DNA of 64,000 nucleotides from NCBI GenBank assembly GCA_030427255.1, contig JAUHWY010000002.1, positions 186,001 to 250,000 of the forward strand, in the 5' to 3' direction. How positions within the stretch are numbered: the stretch's first letter is position 1; every line of letters starts with the position of its first letter. The notes beneath the pieces were generated by a model. It was not told the DNA's origin. It searched no databases and worked only from the letters and a program-made list of their open reading frames with translations. Position numbers and translations under genes: made by a program. Positions 17,730-26,401 of this stretch are shown piece after piece. Origin of the DNA: Bacteroidia bacterium. Lineage in GTDB: Bacteria; Bacteroidota; Bacteroidia; CAIKAF01.

Positions 17730-18257
17730 TCAGACTTTTGGATACCAGCCGGCATACATAGGATAGCGATCTGCAGTCCCGGAAATTAAACGCTCCCTTT
17801 CTTCCGTGCTTACTTTTCGTATGGGCCGTGCCGGGATTCCCGCATACAAGGTGTTCTTTTCCAGAATTTTACCCTCTGAAACTAAGGCTCCCGCTCCAAT
17901 GATGCAGCCGGAAGGTACCACAGCATGATCCATAACGATAGCTCCCATCCCTATCAATACTTCATCCTCGATGGTGCAGCCGTGGATTAAAGCTCTATGT
18001 CCAATGGATACTCGGTGGCCCACCTCGGTGGCCGCTTTTTGGTAGGTGGCATGGATTATTGCGCCGTCTTGAATGTTTACTTCGTCTCCCATGCGAATGC
18101 GGTGCACGTCGCCCCGAATAACGGCCTGAAACCAAACCGTGCAGCGATTTCCTAAAAGTACATCGCCCACTATGGTGGCGTTTGGGGCAATCCAGCAGTC
18201 GCTTCCCCACACAGGGCTTTGGCCCTTAACAGGCAATATGAGTGGTTTTTGGTTCAT
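17730..18257 (-). CDS. Gamma-class carbonic anhydrase family protein (left-handed beta-helix)
   Basis: The 175-residue protein consists of hexapeptide repeats of the left-handed beta-helix fold (e.g. IVGDVLLGNRCTVWF, VIRGDVHRIRMGDEVNIQDGAIIHA, VSIGHRALIHGC). The three histidines expected to hold the metal in gamma-carbonic anhydrases fit IIHA and IGHRALIHG. Members hydrate CO2 or act as acyl/metal-binding relatives (YrdA/PaaY type), so activity is not certain. The start MNQKPLIL at 18257 forms an ATGA overlap with the rsmG stop, which supports it over upstream ATGs and indicates translational coupling. It is the last gene of the glycosyltransferase-sigma-rsmG operon. Confidence 0.85.
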   Translation of the reverse strand: MNQKPLILPVKGQSPVWGSDCWIAPNATIVGDVLLGNRCTVWFQAVIRGDVHRIRMGDEVNIQDGAIIHATYQKAATEVGHRVSIGHRALIHGCTIEDEVLIGMGAIVMDHAVVPSGCIIGAGALVSEGKILEKNTLYAGIPARPIRKVSTEERERLISGTADRYPMYAGWYPKV

Positions 18258-18907
18258 GGTATCTGCGCTTGGTGTGCGGCCAAGGGAATGTGCCATAGGG
18301 TTTTCTCTAAAAACCAATCCATGCCCAAGTGTTCGTGAAGCAGGTGGCGATGAGGTTTTTGCTGGAAACCGGAAAACAAAGGCTCCGGTTCGGGGCCTTT
18401 AAAATACCAAATTCCGGCCTGTTCAGCCGTGGATTTTTGGTGCAAAAGGTGCCTCACTTGGCGATAAAAATCAAACAATGGGCGTACTGCACGGCCTGTA
18501 ACATAATCGCCTTTTTCGCGAAGATGCTCCGCTCTGCTATGTACGGTGCGGACGTTTTGTAAGTCTGCGGCCTCTGCTGCGGCTTCGGCCACCCGTAGCT
18601 TTTTGCCTATGGAGTCTACCAAAACAAATTCCGTTTCCGGAAAAGCAATGGCCAGAGGAATGCCGGGAAAGCCGCCGCCTGTGCCAATGTCAAAACAGCG
18701 ACTTCCGGGACTGAACGCCACTAATTTGGCTAAGCAAAAGCTATGGGCCGCATGGTGTACATCAATGGCATCGATGTCTTTTCGAGAGATGACATTGATT
18801 TTTTGATTCCAATCCAAATAGGCTTCCTTGGCTGCTTGCCACTGATTTATTTGTTGATCCGTTAAAAAGGGGAACCACCGCCTCCAGTCTATGCCCGGGT
18901 TTTCCAT
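18254..18907 (-). CDS. rsmG: 16S rRNA (guanine(527)-N(7))-methyltransferase
   Basis: RsmG methylates G527 of 16S rRNA using S-adenosylmethionine. The 217-residue length is normal. The SAM-binding loop is clear (CFDIGTGGGFPGIPLAIAFP, about residues 91-110), followed by the conserved VDSIGKKLRVAEAAAEAADL and VTGRAVRPLFDFY. The N-terminus (INQWQAAKEAYLDWNQKINVISRKD) matches the family's WNxxxNVISRKD signature. It overlaps the carbonic anhydrase gene by four bases and begins one base after the sigma-factor stop, in a compact operon. Confidence 0.95.
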   Translation of the reverse strand: MENPGIDWRRWFPFLTDQQINQWQAAKEAYLDWNQKINVISRKDIDAIDVHHAAHSFCLAKLVAFSPGSRCFDIGTGGGFPGIPLAIAFPETEFVLVDSIGKKLRVAEAAAEAADLQNVRTVHSRAEHLREKGDYVTGRAVRPLFDFYRQVRHLLHQKSTAEQAGIWYFKGPEPEPLFSGFQQKPHRHLLHEHLGMDWFLEKTLWHIPLAAHQAQIP

Positions 18908-18908
18908 A

Positions 18909-19514
18909 TTAAAATCGGTTCTTTTTTCCCTTTAAAATATTGTATAATAACTCTTTGGCTCTAAAAAGCTGGGCTTTTACGGTTCCAATGGGAATGTTGA
19001 GCTCGTCGGCAATTTCTTCATAGCTGAACTCCTCAAAATAGCGGAGCTCAATAAGTCGTTTGTATCGTGGCTTTAGCGTGGAAACGACTTCTCGAAGGTT
19101 ATTTTTCTTTTGGGTTTTAATGAGCTCTTCTTCGGGGTCGGGTCGAAAATCGCGAACTTCCAAATTCAGCTCGTCTCCGTCTTTGTTGGTGAATGGGTTG
19201 TCCAGACTGGTGGTAGACACCCTTTTTTTACGGATATAGTCTATGCCGTTGTTGGTGGCAATGCGGTAAAGCCAAGTAGAAAAGGCATAGCTAGGTTTGT
19301 AGTTGTGCAGGTTTTTAAAGGCCTTGCCAAAAGACTCAATCATTAAATCTTCGGCGTCGTCTTTGTTATGCACCATTTTAAGGAACATAAAATAGATGGA
19401 CTCGCGGTAGCGTTCCATAAGCTCTGCAAAGGCTGTTTGGTCGTCTTCGTCCACAGCTTTGCGCACCAATTGGTAGTCGTCTTTTGCCCGATCCGAAAAA
19501 TTTTCTAGTCCCAT
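18909..19514 (-). CDS. ECF-type RNA polymerase sigma factor
   Basis: The 201-residue protein (from MGLENFSDRAK) has sigma region 2 (DAEDLMIESFGKAFKNL, FSTWLYRIATNNGIDYIRKKR) and region 4 (LIELRYFEEFSYEEIADELNIPIGTVKAQLFRAKELL). A linker of about 35 charged residues separates them. It should direct RNA polymerase to an alternative set of promoters. No anti-sigma factor or FecR-like gene is next to it, so control may be at the level of its own transcription. The start at 19514 lies inside the end of the glycosyltransferase gene (10 bp overlap), which suggests coupling. In Bacteroidota a closely related, widely conserved sigma factor of this kind occurs near housekeeping genes. Confidence 0.9.
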   Translation of the reverse strand: MGLENFSDRAKDDYQLVRKAVDEDDQTAFAELMERYRESIYFMFLKMVHNKDDAEDLMIESFGKAFKNLHNYKPSYAFSTWLYRIATNNGIDYIRKKRVSTTSLDNPFTNKDGDELNLEVRDFRPDPEEELIKTQKKNNLREVVSTLKPRYKRLIELRYFEEFSYEEIADELNIPIGTVKAQLFRAKELLYNILKGKKNRF

Positions 19515-20593
19515 GTTTTTCCTCTGCCCACACCTTGAGTAATCCAAAGTATAGGATGTACGAAAATATAAATTAAATCTGCAGCAATTAGCCAAAAGGC
19601 TTGCTTAGCATTTCCGGTGCGCAAAGACCATACCACTGCTGCGGCTGCATGACAAAGCCAGGCCAAAAGAGTCATAATGGCAGCGGCCGGAGCAAGAAGA
19701 TTAGCTACAGACAAAAGAGCGGCAGGGTATGCCAACAGACGTAGCAACAAATAGCTTACATGAAGCGCTTTAATTCCCTTAGGGTAATGCGGCGCAGTGC
19801 TCCAATGTCTGCGTTTTTGCTCCGCCCAATCCAAAAGGCCAAGGGGAGCATCGCTTAAGGTTTGGGTGGATGGGGCTACAGACCATGCTTTGGCCGCAAC
19901 GGTTTTCCAAAGGTAAAATAGAGACAAATCGTCGTCGCCACTTTGCAAGCCCTCCACTTGGCTCTTTAGGAGTGCTTCTATGCCTTCTTTTTTAGGACAG
20001 GCCATATTTCTACCCACGGCCATGCTGCCTATGCCAAATGAGGCAAGGCTCAGGTACTGCCTGGCAATTATCCAAGCGTCTGCAACCACAAATTTACTGC
20101 ATAGGTCCGGTCTAGTCCGGTAGGCTCCGTAACCCAAAAAAAGGGTGGGCATTTCTCCAAAGCACGACAAAAGGGCAGCCAAACTATGGCTTGTGGCAGG
20201 CCGGCAGTCTGCATCGCTAAGGTATAGTTGCTTGTGTTGAGCCGCTTTCATTCCCTCCAACAGCGCTTTTCTCTTTCCTAGCCCTGTTTTTTCGCTTAAA
20301 TGAACCAGTCGAATGCGGGAATCTTCGGCTGCCATTTTTTGCAAATAGCTTAAGCTTTGGTCGGTAGAGGCATCGTCCACCAAAACAAATTCCACGGGAA
20401 CCGTCAAGCTTTGTTGGTTTAGCCAAAGGGGAAGATTGTTTTGCCAGTGGCTTAGTGCGTTTCGGCCGCAAATAACCACCGACAGCCCGGGGCATTGCCC
20501 GGGGCTATTCCGATTCCGGTAAAGGAATACAGGCAGCAGGCCAAGCATCCATGCCAAAGCCCAAAGTGCAACCAAGTAGGAAATCAAGTCCAT
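19505..20593 (-). CDS. Family 2 glycosyltransferase, membrane-bound
   Basis: The 362-residue protein starts with a membrane segment (MDLISYLVALWALAWMLGLLPVFLY). A GT2 (GT-A) catalytic domain follows: LSVVICGRNA, FVLVDDASTDQS, LYLSDADCRP (the DxD-like metal site) and QSGDDDLSLF, an acidic motif where the catalytic base is expected. Three or four hydrophobic segments fill the C-terminal 100 residues. It probably transfers sugar to a lipid or polysaccharide precursor on the inner face of the cytoplasmic membrane; donor and acceptor cannot be told. Starting at residue MDLIS leaves a 36 bp divergent gap from tgt, whereas longer starts would overlap tgt. It is the first gene of the minus-strand operon. 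Confidence 0.85.
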   Translation of the reverse strand: MDLISYLVALWALAWMLGLLPVFLYRNRNSPGQCPGLSVVICGRNALSHWQNNLPLWLNQQSLTVPVEFVLVDDASTDQSLSYLQKMAAEDSRIRLVHLSEKTGLGKRKALLEGMKAAQHKQLYLSDADCRPATSHSLAALLSCFGEMPTLFLGYGAYRTRPDLCSKFVVADAWIIARQYLSLASFGIGSMAVGRNMACPKKEGIEALLKSQVEGLQSGDDDLSLFYLWKTVAAKAWSVAPSTQTLSDAPLGLLDWAEQKRRHWSTAPHYPKGIKALHVSYLLLRLLAYPAALLSVANLLAPAAAIMTLLAWLCHAAAAVVWSLRTGNAKQAFWLIAADLIYIFVHPILWITQGVGRGKTWD

Positions 20594-20629
20594 AGATATT
20601 GCCGAAATTTGCGGACTTTTGCTGAGAAT

Positions 20630-21766
20630 ATGCACCGATTCGACATAGAAAATACAGATTCCTCTTCTTCGGCAAGGGCAGGAAGCCTGCATACAGGCCG
20701 AGGAACCATCCAAACACCCGTCTTTATGCCGGTGGGTACCTTAGGTACCGTTAAGGCGGTGCACCAAAGGGAACTCAAAGAGGATTTGGATGCCAAAATC
20801 ATTTTGGGGAATACCTACCATCTGTATTTAAGGCCGGGAATTGACATTTTAAAGGAAGCCGGTGGATTGCATGGATTCATGGGCTGGGATAGGGCCATAC
20901 TCACAGATTCGGGAGGCTTTCAAATTTTTTCGCTTTCCGATATCCGAAAGCTTACTCCGGAGGGAGCTACATTTCGTTCGCACATCGATGGGTCTAAGCA
21001 TGTATTTACTCCGGAATCGGTCATGGATATTCAACGAGCTATCGGAGCAGACATCATTATGGCCTTTGACGAATGCCCACCGCATCCTTGCACCGAAGAC
21101 TATGCCTCCAAAAGCTTAAAGCTTACCAACGATTGGTTGGACCGGTGTTTTGCCCGATTCAATCAAACCGAACCTTTGTACGGAAAACACCAAGCCCTTT
21201 TTCCAATTGTTCAGGGCAGTGTTTATCCGCACCTAAGGGTGGCTTCTGCGGAATATATTGCTGCCTTAGACCAATTAGAAGGCGTGGCTATAGGTGGTCT
21301 CTCGGTTGGAGAACCAGCCGAGGATATGTATGCCATGGTAGATTTGGTCAACGGCATTTTACCCAAAGACAAGCCTCGCTACTTAATGGGCGTGGGCACT
21401 CCAATTAACTTGTTGGAGAACATTGCTTTGGGTATAGATATGTTTGATTGTGTAATGCCTGCCCGGAATGGTAGAAACGGCATGTTGTTCACTTGGGAAG
21501 GCATTATAAATATTAAAAACAAAAAGTGGGAGCGAGATTTTGAGCCATTAGACCCCCACGGTAAGGTGTATGTAGATGCGCATTACAACAAAGCTTATTT
21601 AAGGCATTTGTTTGCTTCAAACGAACGGTTGGCGGCGCAGATTGCTACCTTGCACAACCTGGGTTTTTATTTGGACTTGATGCGCCAAGCACGGAGTCAT
21701 ATCTTGCAAGGTGATTTTTCTGTTTGGAAAGATCAGCAAGTTCAAAAGCTGGGTCAACGCCTATAG
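20630..21766 (+). CDS. tgt: tRNA-guanine transglycosylase (queuosine pathway), zinc-site cysteines absent
   Basis: Tgt swaps guanine-34 for a 7-deazaguanine precursor of queuosine in certain tRNAs. The 378-residue protein has the catalytic regions LTDSGGFQIFSLSD and FDCVMPARNGRNG (the latter with the nucleophilic Asp), and VQGSVYPHLR. The expected zinc-binding CxCxxC of well-studied enzymes is replaced by DPHGKVYVDAHY, although the later His in TLHNL remains. I recall the same loss in other Bacteroidota Tgt sequences. The start MHRFDIEN gives the family's normal N-terminus. The permease gene begins one base after its stop, so the two are probably co-transcribed. Confidence 0.93.
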   Translation: MHRFDIENTDSSSSARAGSLHTGRGTIQTPVFMPVGTLGTVKAVHQRELKEDLDAKIILGNTYHLYLRPGIDILKEAGGLHGFMGWDRAILTDSGGFQIFSLSDIRKLTPEGATFRSHIDGSKHVFTPESVMDIQRAIGADIIMAFDECPPHPCTEDYASKSLKLTNDWLDRCFARFNQTEPLYGKHQALFPIVQGSVYPHLRVASAEYIAALDQLEGVAIGGLSVGEPAEDMYAMVDLVNGILPKDKPRYLMGVGTPINLLENIALGIDMFDCVMPARNGRNGMLFTWEGIINIKNKKWERDFEPLDPHGKVYVDAHYNKAYLRHLFASNERLAAQIATLHNLGFYLDLMRQARSHILQGDFSVWKDQQVQKLGQRL

Positions 21767-21767
21767 C

Positions 21768-22859
21768 ATGCGCTTTTTCTCCAAAATCGACCGGTACATT
21801 ATCCGGAATTTTTTGCTCACCTTTTTGGTGGCCATCAGCCTTATTATTGCCATAACCGTGGTGTTCGACTTTTCGGAGAAAATCGATGGCTTCATGGGTA
21901 AATACGGCAAAATTCCTACGCTTGGAGAAGTGATATTCGACTATTATTTCAACTTCATTCCCTATTTCGTTAATCTGTTTAGCCCACTCTTTGTCTTTAT
22001 TTCGGTCATTTACTTTACCAGCCGAATGGCCTACCGGCTCGAGATTATTTCCATTATTACCACCGGTTGGAGTTATACTAGGTTGCTTTGGCCATTTATT
22101 TTGGCTTCAACAGTGGTGGCAGCTATGAGCTACGGATTAACCAACTTGGTGATTCCAAAGGCCAACGAAGGACGACTGGAATTTGAAAATACCTACTTTA
22201 GAAAGGGAGGAGTTAGTTCGGGCGACGAGCACATAGCGCTGGGAAACCAACGTTTTGTCTATGCCGAGTCGTTTAATATTTCGCAGAACCTTGCGCTTAA
22301 ATTTTGCTTTACCCAAAAAGAGGGCTTGCGTTTGGTATACCGCATTCAGGCCCATGAAGCACGCTACGATTCTCTCCGCAATGTATGGACCCTACGCCAA
22401 TACTTGGCCCGTCATATTGGTCCGGAAGGTGAGCGCATTCGCCAAGGGGAATCCATGGATACCACACTTGACGTAAAACCTGCCGATTTTATCCGTAATG
22501 TAAAAATTGTGGAGACAATGAGCAACAAGGAGCTCGCTGATTTTATTGAGTTTCAACGGTCAAGAGGGTCAAACTTTTTGCCCTATTTTCTAATTGAAAA
22601 GTTCGGAAGGTCAGCAAATCCCATTGCTGCCATCATTCTTACTTTAATTGCTGTTCCCATCAGTGCCCGAAAGGTACGGGGGGGCATTGGATTGCAACTT
22701 GCTTTTGGCGTAGCTTTGGCCTTTGCCTATGTGTTCTTGCAAAAGGTGACCGTTAGTTTTGCGCTCAATGGTGTGATTTCACCCTGGCTTGGGGTTTGGC
22801 TTCCCAACTTTATTTATGTGGTCATCGCTTTTATTTTGGCTAAATTTGCTCAACGTTGA
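21768..22859 (+). CDS. LptF/LptG family permease (YjgP/YjgQ)
   Basis: This 363-residue protein matches LptF/LptG, the membrane subunits of the ABC transporter that extracts lipopolysaccharide from the inner membrane. It opens with IDRYIIRNFLLTFLVAISLIIAITVVFDF, the family's first membrane helix, and has further helices near residues 50-80 and 95-120. A periplasmic beta-jellyroll-like middle (about 135-260) and three C-terminal helices follow (IAAIILTLIAVPISARKVRGGIG). The second permease is not in the window, as is common in Bacteroidota, where the two are unlinked. It lies directly after tgt and is followed by accA. Confidence 0.9.
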   Translation: MRFFSKIDRYIIRNFLLTFLVAISLIIAITVVFDFSEKIDGFMGKYGKIPTLGEVIFDYYFNFIPYFVNLFSPLFVFISVIYFTSRMAYRLEIISIITTGWSYTRLLWPFILASTVVAAMSYGLTNLVIPKANEGRLEFENTYFRKGGVSSGDEHIALGNQRFVYAESFNISQNLALKFCFTQKEGLRLVYRIQAHEARYDSLRNVWTLRQYLARHIGPEGERIRQGESMDTTLDVKPADFIRNVKIVETMSNKELADFIEFQRSRGSNFLPYFLIEKFGRSANPIAAIILTLIAVPISARKVRGGIGLQLAFGVALAFAYVFLQKVTVSFALNGVISPWLGVWLPNFIYVVIAFILAKFAQR

Positions 22860-22868
22860 TTGAACGTT

Positions 22869-23822
22869 ATGAATTATTTGGATTTTGAACAACCTCTTCA
22901 GGAATTGGAAGAGGAACTGGAAAAGATAAAAGCCTCTGCAGAAAAGGCTCAAGTGGATATGAATCCCAGCATTGCTGAGCTGGAAGAAAAGATTCAAGAA
23001 ACCACTCGCCAAATTTTCTCTAAGCTTAGCCCTTGGCAAAAGGTGCAGTTGAGTCGGCATCCCGACCGGCCCTATACCTTGGCCTACATGCAAGCCATTA
23101 CGGAAGGGCGATTTATTGAACTGCACGGCGACCGCAACGTAAAAGACGATAAAGCCATGGTTGGCGGTTTGGGTACTATTGGTCATTTCAATTGCATGAT
23201 GATTGGCCAACAAAAAGGCATCAATACCAAAATGCGTCAATACCGAAACTTTGGAATGGCCAACCCCGAGGGTTACCGAAAGGCCCTGAGGCTTATGCGC
23301 ACAGCCGAAAAATTCGGCCTGCCTGTGGTTTGCCTTATCGATACTCCGGGGGCTTTTCCCGGCATCGAAGCCGAAGAGCGCGGTCAGGGCGAAGCCATTG
23401 CCCGAAACCTTATCGAAATGTTCCAACTCAAAGTGCCCATTGTATGCATTGTGATTGGGGAAGGCGCTTCCGGTGGGGCCTTGGGAATCGGCATAGGCGA
23501 TAAGGTGTTTATGATGGAAAATACCTGGTACTCGGTAATCTCTCCAGAATCCTGCTCCTCCATTCTGTGGCGCAGTTGGGAGCAAAAAGAGCAAGCCGCT
23601 CAGGCCCTAAAGCTTACCGCCGACGACATGCTCCGCCTCAAACTCATCGATGGAATCATTGAAGAACCTTTGGGTGGTGCCCACAGAAACCACCAAGGCG
23701 CCTTCGAAGCTGTCAAGGCTACCTTGCTCGAGCATTTGCCCAAGCTGCTAAAAATGAGTTCCGAACGCCGAATTAAGCAACGCATTGCAAAATTTGAATC
23801 CATGGGAGTTTACCATGAGTGA
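22869..23822 (+). CDS. accA: Acetyl-CoA carboxylase carboxyltransferase subunit alpha
   Basis: AccA with AccD moves the carboxyl group from carboxybiotin to acetyl-CoA, giving malonyl-CoA for fatty acid synthesis. The 317-residue protein has the expected N-terminal helical part ([17 protein letters not shown]) and the crotonase-like core ([57 protein letters not shown]). An in-frame TTG lies nine bases upstream, but ATG at 22869 gives the usual family start (MNYLDFE). Its last eight bases overlap the start of the next gene, so they are likely coupled. Confidence 0.96.
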   Translation: MNYLDFEQPLQELEEELEKIKASAEKAQVDMNPSIAELEEKIQETTRQIFSKLSPWQKVQLSRHPDRPYTLAYMQAITEGRFIELHGDRNVKDDKAMVGGLGTIGHFNCMMIGQQKGINTKMRQYRNFGMANPEGYRKALRLMRTAEKFGLPVVCLIDTPGAFPGIEAEERGQGEAIARNLIEMFQLKVPIVCIVIGEGASGGALGIGIGDKVFMMENTWYSVISPESCSSILWRSWEQKEQAAQALKLTADDMLRLKLIDGIIEEPLGGAHRNHQGAFEAVKATLLEHLPKLLKMSSERRIKQRIAKFESMGVYHE

Positions 23823-24714
23823 TTTTTTGACCTTCGATCCCAAAGATCTGCCCGTGCCCAAATTGCACGGTCTCATGCTCGGTGGTGTGGCGCCAAGACC
23901 CATTGCCTTTGCCTCTACCGTTGACCGCGATGGAAATCCCAATTTGAGCCCCTACAGCTTTTTTAATGTATTCGGCTCCAATCCTCCTTTGGCTATTTTT
24001 TCGCCCGCTAGAAGGGTGCGTGACAATACCACCAAAGATACCCTGCGCAATGCTCAGGAAACCGGAGAAGTGGTCATCCATACCGTCTCTTACGATATGG
24101 TACAGCAAGTTTCTCTGTCCAGCGGGGAATATGCTTCCGGCATTAACGAATTTATTAAGGCCGGATTTAGCCCCGTGCCTTCCCTAAAGGTTGCGCCACC
24201 CAGGGTTAAGGAATCTCCCTTTCACATGGAATGTAAGGTTAGGGAAATCATTCAAACCGGAAGCTCCGGAGGCGCAGGAAACCTCATTATTTGTGAAGTG
24301 GTTCTAATCCACATTCATAGCAGGGTGTTGGATGCTAAAGAGGCCATCGACCCTTTTAAACTGGATGCTGTGGCCAGAGCCGGCGGCAACTGGTACGTTC
24401 GAGCGCAAGGAGAAGCTCTTTTCGAAGTGCCCAAACCTACAGGCAAAGGGGGCGTTGGTATAGATGCCCTTCCTGACTCTATAAAAAACTCAAAGCTGCT
24501 CACCGGAAACGATTTGGGACAATTGGGTAATCTGCCCGAACTCCCTTCGCCGGAGCGCTGCCGTGAAATGTACCAAAGCCCTGAACTTCAGTCCTTCCTG
24601 CAAGAGCATTCCCAAGATTTTTCCGCAGAACACTTGGCCAAATTGCTTTTGGACCAGTACCGACCGCTAGATGCCTTTGCCTTGTTAATGGTCCACACGA
24701 ACTCCAAGCTATGA
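23815..24714 (+). CDS. Flavin reductase family protein (FMN-binding split-barrel)
   Basis: The 299-residue protein has the FMN-binding split-barrel fold of flavin reductase-like proteins: [40 protein letters not shown] in residues about 22-61, then [24 protein letters not shown]. Bacteroidota have a conserved version of this length with a C-terminal helical extension, here about residues 215-299. Substrate and cofactor partners are unknown. The start at 23815 overlaps the accA stop by eight bases. It overlaps the DUF4286 gene by four bases at its other end. Confidence 0.85.
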   Translation: MSDFLTFDPKDLPVPKLHGLMLGGVAPRPIAFASTVDRDGNPNLSPYSFFNVFGSNPPLAIFSPARRVRDNTTKDTLRNAQETGEVVIHTVSYDMVQQVSLSSGEYASGINEFIKAGFSPVPSLKVAPPRVKESPFHMECKVREIIQTGSSGGAGNLIICEVVLIHIHSRVLDAKEAIDPFKLDAVARAGGNWYVRAQGEALFEVPKPTGKGGVGIDALPDSIKNSKLLTGNDLGQLGNLPELPSPERCREMYQSPELQSFLQEHSQDFSAEHLAKLLLDQYRPLDAFALLMVHTNSKL

Positions 24715-25037
24715 TTGTATACAACGTAACCGTTCATGTGCAAGAACAAGTAGAAAATGCTTGGTTGGATTACATGCTGGGAGAGCATTTGGCAGATGTG
24801 CTTGCCACCGGGTGTTTTCTCGATGCCCGACTCAGCAAATTACTGCTCGATGAACCTCAAGGGGGAATTACCTACAGCGTGCAGTACACCGCGCACGATC
24901 AAGAAAGTTTGGATCGCTACCAAAGTGAGTTCGCCCAAAAGCTTCAAGCCGACCATGTGGCGCGCTTTGGAGAGCAATGCTTGGCCTTTAGAACGAGCAT
25001 GCAAGTAATTGCCCATATTCCAGCTTCGAACCCTTAA
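24711..25037 (+). CDS. DUF4286 family protein
   Basis: This 108-residue protein begins [22 protein letters not shown], close to the DUF4286 pattern (M-I-x-Y-N-V-T), and ends with a segment like FGEQCLAFRTSMQVI. The family has a ferredoxin-like alpha/beta fold and unknown function, and is widespread in Bacteroidota. Its ATG overlaps the flavin reductase stop (ATGA), which suggests that both are translated from one message. The DinB-like gene starts nine bases after it. Confidence 0.8.
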   Translation: MIVYNVTVHVQEQVENAWLDYMLGEHLADVLATGCFLDARLSKLLLDEPQGGITYSVQYTAHDQESLDRYQSEFAQKLQADHVARFGEQCLAFRTSMQVIAHIPASNP

Positions 25038-25046
25038 ATCATTTTT

Positions 25047-25538
25047 ATGTCCGAACAAGAAGTACTCACCCTTTTGCTCAGTCAAACCAGAGAGCAAACG
25101 TTAAATTACTTCCATAAAATCCCAACCAATCAACTGCACGGTAGGCTGAGCCTTGAGGGAAAGCCCTTAAACTCTCCCTTTTGGATTTTAGCCCACTTAG
25201 CCGTGAGCAGCAATTTCTTATTGTTGCATGCCACCGGCGGCGACAGGCTAAAACTGCCTTGGGCCCGTCAGTTTGGTTTGGGTAGCACGGTACCTGCGCC
25301 CGAAGAATGCCCTCCATTGCAAGAAGTCCTCGACGCCCTAGCCGAAATTCAGACCAGAGCACTTGCGCATATCGCCGCAATGAGCAGCGAGGAACTGAGC
25401 TTGCCCACCACCACCGGCACAGCCTTTGGCGGAGAGGACACCCGACGCCACATCATTGGCCACTGCATACGCCATGAGGCAAGCCACGCCGGTCATCTGG
25501 CCTGGTTAGCAAAAGCTTGGGGCGCTGCCCTAATCTAA
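25047..25538 (+). CDS. DinB family (DUF664-like) four-helix protein
   Basis: The 163-residue protein looks like the DinB/YfiT four-helix bundle. It has a histidine in WILAHLAVSSNFLL (about residue 50) and a cluster near the end, HIIGHCIRHEASHAGHLAWLAKA, where the family's metal-binding His residues sit. Family members include thiol-dependent transferases and many uncharacterised proteins, so no activity can be assigned. It is the last gene of the tgt-accA run. Its stop overlaps the stop of the convergent beta-barrel gene by four bases. Confidence 0.7.
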   Translation: MSEQEVLTLLLSQTREQTLNYFHKIPTNQLHGRLSLEGKPLNSPFWILAHLAVSSNFLLLHATGGDRLKLPWARQFGLGSTVPAPEECPPLQEVLDALAEIQTRALAHIAAMSSEELSLPTTTGTAFGGEDTRRHIIGHCIRHEASHAGHLAWLAKAWGAALI

Positions 25539-26086
25539 AAAGAGTATCCGGCTCCCAAACGAAAGCTTGGAAGCACCGGAACATTCCCGGAATTGCCATA
25601 GGTCGCAATGCCTATGCCGCCCATAAAGGTAAAACCACGACCCTCTAAAGGTTGTAGCCTGTAACCTATATAAAACAGCTCTGCTGCTGAGCTAAACATT
25701 ACTGACCGTTGGGTAAGGAATGTGCCTGGGCCTTGTAGCGAAGTAATTGTGTTTCCAAAAGCTGTGGCCGACATAGATAGCTCCAATTTACCCCGCTTTT
25801 TCCCCAACAAAAGGGAGGGGGTCACCGAAAGCGCAAAGCCATAATCGTCCTGATGGTTGCCTTCTCTTGAAAGAAAGGTATATTTTGTCGTACCTATACT
25901 GCCGCCAAGCCATAATTGCACTCCCGGCACTTCCAACAATCGGTATTGATATTGAAGCCCCAAACCGGCCGGCACTATGCCGCCCATTAGGCTGTGCCGC
26001 GGCCCCACAGGATGTATGGGATCATTGCTTTGCGCCATCGAAGGTAAACTGCACATCAACAAGAGGAAAAGAATAATAGGTCGCAT
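25535..26086 (-). CDS. Outer-membrane beta-barrel-like protein of unknown function
   Basis: The 183-residue protein starts with a signal peptide (MRPIILFLLLMCSLPSMAQ). The remainder is rich in alternating hydrophobic and polar beta-strand segments with Gly and aromatic residues, and it ends in Phe (LPSFRLGAGYSF), typical of outer-membrane barrels. I do not recognise a specific family. The start is chosen at the signal peptide; an upstream ATG adds 26 residues that do not look like a secretion signal. The minus strand just upstream has TATCTTTA with TTG about 21 bp before it, a near match to the promoter consensus. Its 3' end overlaps the convergent DinB-like gene. Confidence 0.7.
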   Translation of the reverse strand: MRPIILFLLLMCSLPSMAQSNDPIHPVGPRHSLMGGIVPAGLGLQYQYRLLEVPGVQLWLGGSIGTTKYTFLSREGNHQDDYGFALSVTPSLLLGKKRGKLELSMSATAFGNTITSLQGPGTFLTQRSVMFSSAAELFYIGYRLQPLEGRGFTFMGGIGIATYGNSGNVPVLPSFRLGAGYSF

Positions 26087-26401
26087 AATTAGTTTTTGTA
26101 CTTTAAAGATACAAAATCGCAGCCATTGGTTGCAAGCACCCCCATTTTTAATCCATAACTTCAACCCAAATACGATTTTTTTTTGAGGGAAGGGCCTATG
26201 AACAGGCTAAACCAGCTTAGGGTAGAAGCATGTTTAAAATTTGGGCGCCTATCCCGCTTTCGGCGGTAGTCCTCGTTCGGGGGCTTATTGGCCATAGCCC
26301 GCCGGAGCGTTCGCATGCGCTCCACGTCCACCGCGCTTGGCCAAAAAAGCCCCCGCCCTGTGGGCTACCTGCCTCTATCGGGGGCGCAGTGCTCCGAACG
26401 C
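26087..26401. other. Intergenic region between the beta-barrel gene and ychF
   Basis: The 315 bases hold the presumed promoter of the beta-barrel gene next to 26086 and the structured element C (26243-26388). I see no gene. Confidence 0.6.
26243..26388 (+). repeat. Structured intergenic element C
   Basis: The 5' half contains CTTTCGGCGGTAGTCCTCG (TAGTCC at 26267-26272) and the 3' half GTGGGCTACCTGCCTCTATC (GGGCTA at 26362-26367). Within it GGGGGCTT (26279-26286) pairs with AAGCCCCC (26347-26354). The apex carries GGAGCG..GCGCTCC. Its outer halves align best with element F. It lies just 3' of ychF. Confidence 0.75.
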
